The notes under the pieces: model-generated
Database searches by the model: none
Told to the model about the DNA's origin: nothing
What the model saw: the letters and a program-made list of their open reading frames with translations, nothing else
Made by a program: the position numbers and the translations under genes
Part shown: piece by piece, positions 34,852 through 42,678 of the stretch
Position numbering within the stretch: position 1 is the first letter of the stretch
Layout: each line of letters opens with the position of its first letter
Origin: Bradyrhizobium sp. BRP22
Lineage (GTDB): Bacteria; Pseudomonadota; Alphaproteobacteria; Rhizobiales; Xanthobacteraceae
Length of the DNA stretch: 48,767 bases
Reading direction: 5' to 3'
NCBI RefSeq assembly: GCF_020194175.1
Contig: NZ_JADYVX010000050.1
Coordinates: 1 to 48,767 of the forward strand

Positions 34852-35877
34852 ATGACAAAACTGTTTGGCCGTCTCACCGGCGCGCTTGTCGCGCTGGTGC
34901 TGAGCTCGGGTCTCGCCGCGGCGCAAAGCAAGGTCACGATCGCGGTCGGCGGCGGCGCCTGCCTGTGCTACCTGCCGACGGTTCTTGCCAAGCAGCTCGG
35001 CGAATATGAGAAGGCGGGGCTCGCGGTCGAGCTGGTCGATCTCAAGGGCGGTTCGGATGCGCTCAAAGCCGTGCTCGGCGGCAGCGCCGACGTCGTCTCC
35101 GGCTATTTCGATCACTGCGTCAACCTCGCCGCCAAGCGCCAGGAGCTGCAATCCTTCGTGGTCTATGACCGCTATCCGGGCCTCGTGCTGGTGGTGTCGC
35201 CGAAGCACACCGCAGAGATCAATTCGATCAAGGATCTCGCCGGCAAGAAGGTCGGCGTCAGCGCGCCGGGCTCCTCGACCGATTTCTTCCTGAAATATCT
35301 GCTCAAGAAAAACGGGCTCGACCCGACCAGCGCCTCCGTGATCGGCGTCGGCCTGGGGGCGACCGCGGTCGCGGCGATGGAGCAGGGCCAGATCGATGCC
35401 GCCGTGATGCTCGATCCCTCCGTCACCGTGCTGCAGGGCAGCCATGCCGACCTGAAGATCCTGAGCGACACCCGCACCCAGCACGACACGCTCGCCGTGT
35501 TCGGCGGCGAATATCCGGGCGGCGCGCTCTATTCGACCGCGGCCTGGGTCAAGTCACACGAGAAGGAAGCTCAGGCGCTCACCAATGCGATCCTCGCCAC
35601 GCTGGCCTGGATCCACTCGCATTCGCCAGAAGACATCATGGCGAAGATGCCCGAGCAGATGGTCGGCAAGAACAAGGAGCTCTATCTCGCCGCGCTGAAG
35701 AACACGCTTGCGATGTATTCGGAGACCGGCAGGATGGACCCGAAGGGCGCCGACGCGGTGCTGGCGGTGTTCAGCGAAGGCTCGCCGGAAGTCGCCAAGG
35801 CCAATATCGACGTCGGCAAGACCTACACCAACAGGTTCGTCGAGCAGGCCAAGACCACAGGGCAGGGTGCGAAGTAG
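34852..35877 (+). CDS. ABC transporter substrate-binding protein, NitT/TauT type
   Basis: A 341-residue periplasmic protein; a signal peptide (GRLTGALVALVLSSGLAAAQ) ends near residue 25. The SsuA/THI5-like fold starts KVTIAVGGGACLCYLPTVLAKQLGEYEKAGL, with DLKGGSDALKAVLGGSADVVSGYFDH and LAGKKVGVSAPGSSTDFFLKYLL. The paired cysteines in GGACLCYLP near the mature N-terminus are unusual for the family. ATG 34852 has the GGAATGGAG site; an in-frame ATG at 34840 is the alternative. It delivers ligand to the ATPase/permease pair upstream. Confidence 0.9.
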   Translation: MTKLFGRLTGALVALVLSSGLAAAQSKVTIAVGGGACLCYLPTVLAKQLGEYEKAGLAVELVDLKGGSDALKAVLGGSADVVSGYFDHCVNLAAKRQELQSFVVYDRYPGLVLVVSPKHTAEINSIKDLAGKKVGVSAPGSSTDFFLKYLLKKNGLDPTSASVIGVGLGATAVAAMEQGQIDAAVMLDPSVTVLQGSHADLKILSDTRTQHDTLAVFGGEYPGGALYSTAAWVKSHEKEAQALTNAILATLAWIHSHSPEDIMAKMPEQMVGKNKELYLAALKNTLAMYSETGRMDPKGADAVLAVFSEGSPEVAKANIDVGKTYTNRFVEQAKTTGQGAK

Positions 35878-35887
35878 CTTAGCGTTG

Positions 35888-36589
35888 ATGACGCCACCCT
35901 CCATTCATCGCGTCACCGCGCTCGATCTGAAGGTGCAGCCATCGGCGTGGCCGTTTGCCGAGGCGCGCCGCGCCGAAATCGATGCGCATTTCGCGGAAGC
36001 GCAGCGCGAACGGCCGAACCTCTGGAACGGCCGGGTGCTGCTCGGGCGCAGCGCCACGTTCGAAGGCGAGCGCCTGAGCGCGAGCTATTTCGAGACCGAT
36101 TTCGCGAGCTTCCTCTCCTGGCGTGACTGGGGCTATCCGGACAAAGGCGTGTTCAACGGCTTTGGCATGGGGGCGCTGCTCGCAAGCGATGGCGCGTTCG
36201 TGCTCGGTGAGATGGGCCACCACACCTCCAATCCTGGGCGCGTCTACTTCCCGTCGGGCACGCCCGATCTCGACGACATCAGGGGCGATACGCTCGATAT
36301 CGCCGCCAGCGTCGCGCGCGAGGTGGAGGAGGAGACCGGGCTGACGCCCGCCGACTACCGCCCCGATGCACATTGGGATTGCGTCTTCACCGGCGTCGCC
36401 ATCGCCATGATGCGGATACTGTATGTCGACATGCCCGGCGATGCCTTGCGCGAGCGGATTGAACGCAATCTGGCCATGCAGCAAGACCCCGAACTTGCGG
36501 CGATCCGCCTGGTGCGGGATGTCTCTGACTTCACCGCCGCGATGCCGCGCTTCGTCACCGCTTTTATCGAAATGCATCTGAGCAGGTAA
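35888..36589 (+). CDS. NUDIX-family hydrolase
   Basis: A 233-residue protein starting 10 nt after the binding protein. The second half of the NUDIX box, REVEEETGL, is intact near residue 152. The first half (Gx5E) is degenerate: the Gly and Glu positions do not fit. Surrounding strands (GVFNGFGMGALLASDGAFVLGEM, YFPSGTPDLDDIRGDTLDI) match the fold. The ligand is unknown; a nucleoside-diphosphate derivative is the generic expectation. Confidence 0.75.
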   Translation: MTPPSIHRVTALDLKVQPSAWPFAEARRAEIDAHFAEAQRERPNLWNGRVLLGRSATFEGERLSASYFETDFASFLSWRDWGYPDKGVFNGFGMGALLASDGAFVLGEMGHHTSNPGRVYFPSGTPDLDDIRGDTLDIAASVAREVEEETGLTPADYRPDAHWDCVFTGVAIAMMRILYVDMPGDALRERIERNLAMQQDPELAAIRLVRDVSDFTAAMPRFVTAFIEMHLSR

Positions 36590-36599
36590 GAAAGGGCCC

Positions 36600-37538
36600 A
36601 TGGGCAAGAAATCGAAGCTGCTGGCCGACGAGTTGAAGCCTTTCGTGGCGCCGTTCCGCGTCGACGGATCGGACCACTTTCACCTCAAATCGCTCAAGAC
36701 CGACGAGAAGGGCGGCATCGACAAGGCCGCGGGCGAAGAGATCATCGACGCCAATCGCAGGCGGCTGAACGATTTCCAGGAGAAGCTCTATGCCCAGGAC
36801 CGCTGGTCACTGCTCCTGGTCTTCCAGGGCATGGATGCCGCCGGCAAGGATTCGGCGATCAAGAGCGTGTTCGAGGGTGTCAATCCGCAGGGCTGCGAGG
36901 TCACCTCCTTCAAGCAGCCGTCGTCCAGGGAGCTCGACCACGATTTCATGTGGCGTTCGATGATCGCGTTGCCCGAGCGCGGCCGCATGGGCATCTTCAA
37001 CCGCTCCTATTACGAGGAATGCCTGGTGGTGCGCGTGCATTCCGAAATCCTCGCCAAGCAGAAGATTCCGCCGCGGCTGGTGACCAAGAATATCTGGCGC
37101 GAGCGCTTCGAGGATATTTCGGCGATCGAGCGCTACCTCTCGCGCAACGGCATCGTGGTCCTGAAATTCTTCCTCAACGTCTCCAGGCAGGAACAGCGCG
37201 CGCGTTTCCTGGAGCGGCTGGAGGAGCCGGCGAAGAACTGGAAGTTCTCGATGGCCGACGTCAGCGAGCGCGCGCTGTGGCCCCGCTACATGGCCGCCTA
37301 CCAGGACATGATCCGCCATACCGCAACCCGCGCCGCGCCCTGGCACGTGGTGCCGGCCGATCACAAATGGTTCGCCCGCGTGGTGATCGGCTCCACCATC
37401 GTGAGCGCGCTCGAGAAGCTCGATCTGCACTTCCCGACGGTCGACAAGTCCGAACGCAGCGAATTCAAGCGCGTCCGCGAGGCGCTGCTGGCGGAGGGGA
37501 AGAACGGTGCGAGGAAGGCCGGCAAGAGCGCGAAGTAG
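36600..37538 (+). CDS. ppk2: Polyphosphate kinase 2 (PPK2 family)
   Basis: A 312-residue PPK2-type enzyme transferring phosphate between polyphosphate and nucleotides. The Walker A loop is GMDAAGKD (residues 77-84), followed by the lid region FKQPSSRELDHDFMWRSM and the Walker-B-like FNRSYYEECLVVRVH. RYMAAYQDMIRHTATRAAPWHVVPADHKWFAR is also highly conserved. Length fits a single-domain class I enzyme. It starts 10 nt after the NUDIX gene, so both may be co-transcribed. The preferred nucleotide (ADP or GDP) is not readable. Confidence 0.92.
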   Translation: MGKKSKLLADELKPFVAPFRVDGSDHFHLKSLKTDEKGGIDKAAGEEIIDANRRRLNDFQEKLYAQDRWSLLLVFQGMDAAGKDSAIKSVFEGVNPQGCEVTSFKQPSSRELDHDFMWRSMIALPERGRMGIFNRSYYEECLVVRVHSEILAKQKIPPRLVTKNIWRERFEDISAIERYLSRNGIVVLKFFLNVSRQEQRARFLERLEEPAKNWKFSMADVSERALWPRYMAAYQDMIRHTATRAAPWHVVPADHKWFARVVIGSTIVSALEKLDLHFPTVDKSERSEFKRVREALLAEGKNGARKAGKSAK

Positions 37539-37546
37539 CTCCCCGC

Positions 37547-37648
37547 CGTCATTCCCCGCGAAGGCGGGGAATCCAGTACGCGGCGGGCTCTCGGCTCAGA
37601 TTCCCGTCTCTGGAATACTGGATCGTCCGGTCAAGCCGGACGATGACA
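37547..37648. repeat. Palindromic repeat, family A (copy 1 of cluster)
   Basis: CCGTCATTCCCCGCGAAGGC ... GGAATACTGGATCGTCCGG ... AAGCCGGACGATGACAG. First of three adjacent elements after ppk2. Confidence 0.85.
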
Positions 37649-37658
37649 GTGGAGTGAG

Positions 37659-37764
37659 CCGTCATTCCGGGGCTCGCGAAGCGAGAACCCGGAATCCATT
37701 GCTCCGCCGCCGGCCGCGGGTCGACGGATTCCGGGCTCGCGCCAAGCGCGCCCCGGAATGACGG
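37659..37764. repeat. Palindromic repeat, family B (middle of cluster)
   Basis: CCGTCATTCCGG (37659-37670) and CCGGAATGACGG (37753-37764) are perfect inverted ends. Internal ACCCGGAATCCATTG pairs with GGATTCCGGGCT. Same family as the element in the 3' end of miaA. Confidence 0.85.
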
Positions 37765-37783
37765 CGTTGATTTGGCGTTGCCG

Positions 37784-37884
37784 CCGTCATTCCCCGCGAA
37801 GGCGGGGAATCCAGTACGCGCCGGCCTCTCGGCTCGAACTCCCGCAGGAATACTGGATCGTCTGGTCAAGCCGGACAATGACAG
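37784..37884. repeat. Palindromic repeat, family A (copy 2 of cluster)
   Basis: CCGTCATTCCCCGCGAAGGC ... GGAATACTGGATCGTCTGG ... AAGCCGGACAATGACAG. It is nearly identical to the element at 37547, differing at a few central bases. Confidence 0.85.
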
Positions 37885-37902
37885 TGGAATTTGGAGTATT
37901 TA

Positions 37903-37928
37903 GGTCAGTCCCACTGACCATCTTTTTA
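37903..37928 (+). terminator. Intrinsic terminator upstream of the leuA leader
   Basis: GGTCAGT-CCC-ACTGACC followed by ATCTTTTT. A compact 7-bp stem with a T-run, 365 nt after ppk2 and 108 nt before the Leu leader peptide. It would insulate leuA from upstream transcripts. Confidence 0.75.
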
Positions 37929-38035
37929 CCGTTGCCTGCGGCCGCCGTCTTCGTCTAGAAACGGCGCGGAGATGCCTTGGCAACCAACCATCAACGGTTT
38001 TGACCGAGGATTTTGGCCTCCACAGGGTACCGGCA

Positions 38036-38158
38036 ATGCTGATTCGCAGCGAAAACCATGGAATTCTGACGGGAACGGCCAAAGCCGCCCCGGCGATTCC
38101 GGCTGCGTCGCTGCCGACCCTCCTTCTTGGCGGGATTCTGCTTCTTATCGGCCCCTGA
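38036..38158 (+). CDS. leuA leader peptide (Leu-rich attenuator peptide)
   Basis: A 40-codon frame preceded by AGGG at 38024-38027. Its C-terminal part reads SLPTLLLGGILLLIGP, with CTC CTT CTT at 38120-38128 and CTG CTT CTT at 38138-38146, then a TGA at 38156. The stop codon sits inside a set of competing hairpins, and leuA follows 109 nt later. Clustered Leu codons next to such hairpins are the hallmark of leucine attenuation. The start could be a codon nearer the Leu cluster. Confidence 0.75.
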   Translation: MLIRSENHGILTGTAKAAPAIPAASLPTLLLGGILLLIGP

Positions 38159-38220
38159 GGGCCGTCTGGGCGGTTGCGCCTGGGCACTCAGGGGTTGCGT
38201 GAGAACATCAGAAACCCTTT
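38150..38220 (+). terminator. leuA transcription attenuator
   Basis: Three mutually exclusive pairings are visible. (i) GGCCC-CTGA-GGGCC (38150-38163). (ii) CCCCTGAG (38152-38159) with CTCAGGGG (38187-38194), perfect over 8 bp. (iii) AGGGGTT (38190-38196) with AACCCTT (38213-38219), ending in T. Pairing (ii) overlaps the left arm of (iii), so it can act as the antiterminator. Ribosome stalling on the first Leu cluster would leave 38152-38159 free. Read-through to the stop codon would cover it and allow (iii). The T-run is short, so termination efficiency is uncertain. Confidence 0.6.
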
Positions 38221-38267
38221 AGCGCTCAGTGATAAGATAGCGCGATCTACCCAAAGGAACTTTGCAG

Positions 38268-39827
38268 ATGACCACCGCGAGCAAGTCCGAGAAGGACCGT
38301 GTAATCATTTTCGACACCACCTTGCGTGACGGCGAGCAGTGTCCCGGCGCCACCATGACCTTCGAGGAAAAGCTCGAGGTCGCCGAGTTGCTCGACGACA
38401 TGGGCGTCGACGTCATCGAGGCCGGCTTTCCCATCACCTCCGAGGGCGACTTCCAGGCGGTCAGCGAGATCGCCCGCCGCTCCAAGAACGCTGTCATCGC
38501 CGGCCTGTCCCGTGCCCATCCGAAGGACATCGACCGCTGTGCGGAAGCGGTGAAATTCGCCAAGCGCGGCCGCGTCCACACTGTCATTGCGACCTCGCCG
38601 CTGCACATGCGGGTGAAGCTGAACATGACGCCGGAGCAGGTGATCGAGACCTCGATCGCCAACGTCACCCGCGCCCGCAACCAGATCGACGACGTCGAAT
38701 GGTCGGCCGAGGACGGCACCCGCAGCGAGATGGATTTCCTCTGCCGCATCGTGGAAGCCGTGATCAAGGCCGGCGCCACCACTGTGAACATCCCTGATAC
38801 GGTCGGCTACACCACGCCCGACGAATACACCCACTTCATGCGCACGCTGATCGAGCGAGTGCCGAACTCCGACAAGGCGATCTTCTCGGTCCATTGCCAC
38901 AACGACCTCGGCATGGCCGTGGCGAACTCGCTGGCCGGCATCGTCGGCGGTGCCCGTCAGGTCGAATGCACCGTCAACGGCATCGGTGAGCGCGCCGGCA
39001 ACGCCGCGCTCGAAGAGATCGTGATGGCGATCAATGTGCGCAACGACAAGTTTCCGTACTGGAACAAGATCGACACCACGCAATTGACGCGTGCCTCGAA
39101 GCTGGTGTCGGCGGCGACCTCGTTCCCGGTGCAGTACAACAAGGCTATCGTCGGCCGTAACGCCTTTGCGCATGAGAGCGGCATCCATCAGGACGGCGTG
39201 CTCAAGGATGCCTCCACTTACGAGATCATGCGGCCCGAGATGGTCGGGTTGAAGCAGTCGTCGCTGGTGCTCGGCAAGCACTCCGGCCGCCATGCCTTCG
39301 TCCATAAGCTGGAGGAGATGGGCTACAAGCTGGGCCCCAACCAGTTGGAGGATGCGTTCGCGCGGATGAAGGCGCTGGCCGACCGCAAGAAGGACATCTA
39401 CGACGAGGACATCGAGGCGCTGCTCGACGAGGAGATCGCGGCCGCCCACGACCGCATCAAGCTGACCTCGCTGACCGTGATCGCCGGTACCCATGGCCCG
39501 CAGCGCGCAACCATGAAGCTCGACGTCGACGGCCAGGTCAGGATCGAGGAAGCCGAGGGCAACGGCCCGGTCGATGCCGTCTTCAACTGTATCAAGCGCC
39601 TGGTACCGCATGATGCGAAGCTCGAGCTGTACCAGGTGCACGCGGTGACCGAAGGCACCGACGCGCAAGCCGAAGTGTCGGTGCGCCTCGCTCATGACGG
39701 CCGCTCGATGACCGCCCGCGCCGCCGATCCGGACACCTTGGTTGCCTCGGCGAAGGCGTATCTCGGCGCCCTCAACAAGATCGTCATGAAGCGCCAGCGC
39801 GACATCCCGGCCGCCGTCGCGGGTTGA
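38268..39827 (+). CDS. leuA: 2-isopropylmalate synthase
   Basis: First committed step of leucine biosynthesis. From the ATG at 38268 (AAAGGAAC upstream) the protein has 519 residues. The HMGL-like TIM barrel starts VIIFDTTLRDGEQCPGATM, with metal ligands in FSVHCHNDLGMAVANSLAG and NGIGERAGNAALEE. AHESGIHQDGVLK and the LGKHSGRHAF linker lead to the C-terminal leucine-sensing dimer domain (about residues 375-510, GPQRATMKLDVDGQVRIEEAEGNGPVDAVF). Feedback inhibition by leucine plus the upstream attenuator give two layers of control. Confidence 0.97.
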   Translation: MTTASKSEKDRVIIFDTTLRDGEQCPGATMTFEEKLEVAELLDDMGVDVIEAGFPITSEGDFQAVSEIARRSKNAVIAGLSRAHPKDIDRCAEAVKFAKRGRVHTVIATSPLHMRVKLNMTPEQVIETSIANVTRARNQIDDVEWSAEDGTRSEMDFLCRIVEAVIKAGATTVNIPDTVGYTTPDEYTHFMRTLIERVPNSDKAIFSVHCHNDLGMAVANSLAGIVGGARQVECTVNGIGERAGNAALEEIVMAINVRNDKFPYWNKIDTTQLTRASKLVSAATSFPVQYNKAIVGRNAFAHESGIHQDGVLKDASTYEIMRPEMVGLKQSSLVLGKHSGRHAFVHKLEEMGYKLGPNQLEDAFARMKALADRKKDIYDEDIEALLDEEIAAAHDRIKLTSLTVIAGTHGPQRATMKLDVDGQVRIEEAEGNGPVDAVFNCIKRLVPHDAKLELYQVHAVTEGTDAQAEVSVRLAHDGRSMTARAADPDTLVASAKAYLGALNKIVMKRQRDIPAAVAG

Positions 39828-39859
39828 TCGCGACCGTCTCCGTCATCGCGAAAATCGTA

Positions 39860-39887
39860 GGGTGGGCACGGCGAAGCGTGCTCACCC
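39860..39887. repeat. Intergenic hairpin repeat, family E, after leuA
   Basis: GGGTGGGCACG (39860-39870) and CGTGCTCACCC (39877-39887) form an 11-bp stem with one G-T pair. It lies 32 nt after leuA and may also serve as its 3' end structure. The rest of 39888-40117 holds only degenerate repeat-like sequence (GTCTCCCGCTTGCGGGCGGG near 39911) and no gene I can support. Confidence 0.65.
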
Positions 39888-40117
39888 TCCAACATTCGGC
39901 TTACTGCCTTCCGTCTCCCGCTTGCGGGCGGGGGCGGGAGTGTCTCTGCGATTCACCATCTTTGTGAGAGAGCTTTTACCCGGCGCTACGGGAAATTGCG
40001 GCGAGCGCCTCGCGCTGATCTATCTGAAGGACCCAAGCCGGCGCGGGCCTTTCAGAAAAACCAATATCCGCGTCAGGACCACTGGCCCATCTCTCCTTGT
40101 GGTTGTGCTAAAAATCG

Positions 40118-40148
40118 ACGTCACGCAAAAGCGTGACGTTATTTTTTT
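40118..40148 (+). terminator. Strong terminator-like hairpin in the leader of the secreted barrel protein
   Basis: ACGTCACGC-AAAA-GCGTGACGT (40118-40139) is a perfect 9-bp stem, followed by TA and seven T. The T-run ends only 23 nt before the ATG at 40172, leaving room for the GGAGGGG ribosome-binding site but not for a promoter. Confidence 0.8.
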
Positions 40149-40171
40149 CCATTTATTTTGGAGGGGAAACC

Positions 40172-40651
40172 ATGCGAATGCGCTCCGCTTCTTATTTTTT
40201 GTCAGCCGCGCTTGCCGCCGCCGCGGCTTCGAATGCTCTCGCTGGTGAGCAGGTGCTTGAGTTCAAGCTGGTCACTAAGCCGATCGATTTCAAAGTAACA
40301 GAGGCAGCAAACATCGAAGGCCAGACGGTCGCGTCCGGCAAATTGTTCGGCGTCGCCGTTTTCAAGGACGGCCGTATCGGAGTGAAAGAGTTCGTCAATG
40401 CCTCAGACATGCTCAAAGGCGCGGGATCCTTTTTCGGCTACAGCACCTACACCTTCGAGGACGGCTCGATCACGGCGCGTTATACCGGCGCGGTCAAGGA
40501 CGGCAAGTCGACGGGCGAGTATACGATCCTCTCGGGCACGGGTACCTATGCGAACGCTACGGGCACGGGCACTATCGAAAGCGCGCCGAACCCGTTCAAG
40601 GGCGTCAACCTCTTGAACATAAAACTGGTCGTTAAAACGCCCGGTACGTAA
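40172..40651 (+). CDS. Secreted allene-oxide-cyclase-barrel-like protein
   Basis: A 159-residue protein with a Sec signal peptide (ALAAAAASNALAG, cleavage near residue 24) and GGAGGGG just upstream of the ATG. The mature part is beta-rich with the GEYTILSGTGTYANATGTGTIES pattern seen in AOC-barrel / dirigent-like bacterial proteins. FKDGRIGVKEFV and GSITARYTG are consistent with a lipocalin-sized barrel. The function is unknown; enzymatic cyclase activity should not be assumed. Confidence 0.65.
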   Translation: MRMRSASYFLSAALAAAAASNALAGEQVLEFKLVTKPIDFKVTEAANIEGQTVASGKLFGVAVFKDGRIGVKEFVNASDMLKGAGSFFGYSTYTFEDGSITARYTGAVKDGKSTGEYTILSGTGTYANATGTGTIESAPNPFKGVNLLNIKLVVKTPGT

Positions 40652-40708
40652 TAGGACAACCGCGCCTCGGGCAACTCCAGTGCCGTGAGAAGAGGTTTTG
40701 CTTATGCG

Positions 40709-40736
40709 TCACCTCTCCCGCTTGCGGGAGAGGTGA
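40709..40736. repeat. Hairpin repeat, family C
   Basis: TCACCTCTCCCGC-TT-GCGGGAGAGGTGA is a perfect 13-bp inverted repeat with a two-base centre. It is the compact form of the repeat at 17404-17527. Confidence 0.85.
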
Positions 40737-40864
40737 GCGAACGTGTGACCCACGTTAACCTTAATCCCTGATCTTTCCGCTCCGCGTTCCAAGGCGTTCA
40801 CTTCCGCCGCCAAGCCGCCGCATTGAAACCTAGCCTTGGGTCTCCCGATGAAACGCGAGATCAG

Positions 40865-41407
40865 ATGAGGACGGCTCTCATCCTTGTTGGCCTCGGTACG
40901 CTTGCGGTGATGGAGATGCAGACTCCGCCGCGCGCGACCAAGCCTGTCGATGCGCCGCTGGCTCGCACCGTGGGGATTGCCGCCTCCGGCGATACGCTGA
41001 CGCCGGCAGACCGACTCGAAATCCCGCACACGCAACAGCAGCCATCGACGCAGCAGATCTTCTCGCCCGAGCCGATCGCGCCGCCGGTTCAACCCGCCGC
41101 TGCCGCACCGGAACCCGCGCCGATTGTTGAACAGCCTGAGCGCGCAGTCCCCGCCGAAAAGTCCGTGGTCGTGCTGCCCAAGCCTCGGCCCAGAGATTTG
41201 TCCAAGGATTTGTCCAAGGGTCTGTCCAATGATCTGTCGAAGAATCTGTCCAAGCATCCGTCCAAGCCTTTGCCCAAGCACCAGGTTGCCAAGGCGACGG
41301 CGAAGACCACGCGTGCCAAACCGACGGTCGAGGCCAAGTCCTGTCAGCCCGGCGCTTTCGACGGCCTGTTCAAGGCATTGAACCTTCCACTGGGATGTCA
41401 AACCTAG
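40865..41407 (+). CDS. Hypothetical protein with DLSK tandem repeats
   Basis: A 180-residue protein from the ATG at 40865; an in-frame TTG at 40823 is possible. A short hydrophobic N-terminus (TALILVGLGTLAVMEM) could be a membrane anchor. Then come a Pro/Ala/Glu-rich linker and a run of four-residue repeats (DLSK-like) encoded by seven 12-nt units at 41195-41278. A Lys-rich stretch and a conserved-looking C-terminus with two Cys (SCQPGAFDGLFKALNLPLGCQT has them near each end) follow. It overlaps the lytic-transglycosylase-like gene by 13 nt, so they are probably coupled. I do not recognise a function. Confidence 0.6.
   Translation: MRTALILVGLGTLAVMEMQTPPRATKPVDAPLARTVGIAASGDTLTPADRLEIPHTQQQPSTQQIFSPEPIAPPVQPAAAAPEPAPIVEQPERAVPAEKSVVVLPKPRPRDLSKDLSKGLSNDLSKNLSKHPSKPLPKHQVAKATAKTTRAKPTVEAKSCQPGAFDGLFKALNLPLGCQT
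41195..41278 (+). repeat. 12-nt tandem repeat, seven units
   Basis: GATTTGTCCAAG is repeated seven times with increasing divergence; the first two units are identical. Each unit encodes D-L-S-K or a close variant, in frame within the hypothetical gene. Confidence 0.85.
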
Positions 41408-42171
41408 TCCAACAATCCTTCTGCTTCGAGGAAGCGGCTGATGCTCAGCCGCAGCGTCCCATGCCCAGGTCGAGACAGACAAGCCGCGCCAATGAAATCA
41501 GGCCGCCCAATCCGGATGAACGTCGGGCCATTGCACCGAAGCGGGGGTGGTGGTCGGCGGAAGTCATTGCCATTGCGCTGGCGGTCGTGATCGCCTTGGC
41601 CGTCGCGGCGAGCCCGTTCTTGTTTCGCGATCGTCCACTGACGAGCGAACCGATTGACCAGGCCGGCATCAGAGCGCTGGTTGAGCGCATTATCGCCGCC
41701 GAATCCAGCGGCGACCCGAATGCCAGGAACAAGCGCTCCAGTGCGACCGGAGCCGCTCAGTTTCTCGACGATACCTGGCTGGAGGCCGTTCGCAGACATC
41801 GACGCGATCTGGTCCAGGGACGCAGCGACAAGGAAGTGCTGGAGCTGCGTCGAGACGCCGGGCTTGCGCGAGAAATCACCGCGCGCACGATCGAGCGAAA
41901 TGTCACGATGCTGAGCAAGCGCGGCCTGCCGATCACGCCGGGTTCTCTCTACCTTGTGCATTTTGCCGGACCGGCAGGCGCGGTGGCGTTGCTGACCGCG
42001 GAAGAGGGCGCCGACGCCGCTTCGCTGATGGCTGCCGCCGACGTGACAGGTCGGACCACCCGCGAGAAGCTGGTCACTGCCAACCCATTCCTGAAGATGT
42101 TGACCGTGCGCGACCTCAAGCTCTGGGCCGATCGCAAGATGGCGGTGGCCAATGCACCAGGGCGCTCGTGA
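41395..42171 (+). CDS. Membrane-anchored lytic-transglycosylase-like protein
   Basis: A 258-residue protein with a cytoplasmic basic N-terminus, a single helix at about residues 56-76 and a periplasmic SLT-like domain. The catalytic Glu is probably E103 in IIAAESSGDPNARN, followed by SATGAAQFLDDTWLE, the GAAQF pattern of SLT domains. SLYLVHFAGPAGAVALLTA matches the later lysozyme-fold helices. It would cleave peptidoglycan strands locally. It overlaps the preceding gene by 13 nt. Confidence 0.78.
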   Translation: MSNLVQQSFCFEEAADAQPQRPMPRSRQTSRANEIRPPNPDERRAIAPKRGWWSAEVIAIALAVVIALAVAASPFLFRDRPLTSEPIDQAGIRALVERIIAAESSGDPNARNKRSSATGAAQFLDDTWLEAVRRHRRDLVQGRSDKEVLELRRDAGLAREITARTIERNVTMLSKRGLPITPGSLYLVHFAGPAGAVALLTAEEGADAASLMAAADVTGRTTREKLVTANPFLKMLTVRDLKLWADRKMAVANAPGRS

Positions 42172-42220
42172 CAGCTCCCGTCATTCCGCGCCGCGCTTCG
42201 AATTGCCCAGGACGACACCT

Positions 42221-42324
42221 TCATCCTGAGGAGCCGCGAAGCGGCGTCTCGAAGGATGGGCCACGGGTGAGAATCGGGCCTCATGGTTCGAGACGGCGCA
42301 AGGGCGCCTCCTCACCATGAGGGT
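42221..42324. repeat. Intergenic repeat, family D
   Basis: TCATCCTGAGGAGCCGCGAA at one end and GCCTCCTCACCATGAGGGT at the other, with internal CTCATGGTTCGAGACGG. It matches the element at 20257. Confidence 0.7.
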
Positions 42325-42678
42325 CTAACATGGCGCGCGCGGCGAGACGAATTTAGCGAGTGATTCCAACGTGATTTGCCCCGTCCAGCCCTCGCGCAAA
42401 AAACATTCCGCTTCCGTCGTCGGGCAAATCAGCATTATGACTCCGCGCGTCTCATCCAAATGAGGGGCGGCTCGCGATCGTCACGAACGTTGCGGTGAGA
42501 TGCGGTGGACGTGATAGGTGTGACTGACGAGCACAGGCATCACGGACGGCGAAGTCGTGTGGTTCTGGCGCCCCGACGCTGGCGCTAAGTTTTTTGCGCA
42601 AACAAGGTTGCGCGAGAGGCGACGGTGGCAAGAAAGCCCGGTCACCGAGAAGAGCACGAAGTAAGCCGTAAAACCACT
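42325..42678. other. Gene-free stretch
   Basis: No ORF here has a protein-like composition or plausible start. The right-hand part (from about 42590) leads into the multi-stem element at 42679-42782. Confidence 0.4.

Noticed and set aside
37547..37884. Possible CRISPR array from the repeated elements
   Set aside because: Elements are about 100 nt palindromes of two types with no regular spacer pattern and no cas genes nearby.
38000..38028. TTGACC as -35 box of the leuA leader promoter
   Set aside because: The matching -10 would place the transcript start at the leader start codon, leaving no room for its ribosome-binding site; the true promoter is probably further upstream.
41195..41278. 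Possible CRISPR-like repeat array
   Set aside because: The 12-nt units are contiguous, have no spacers, and are in frame in a protein gene.
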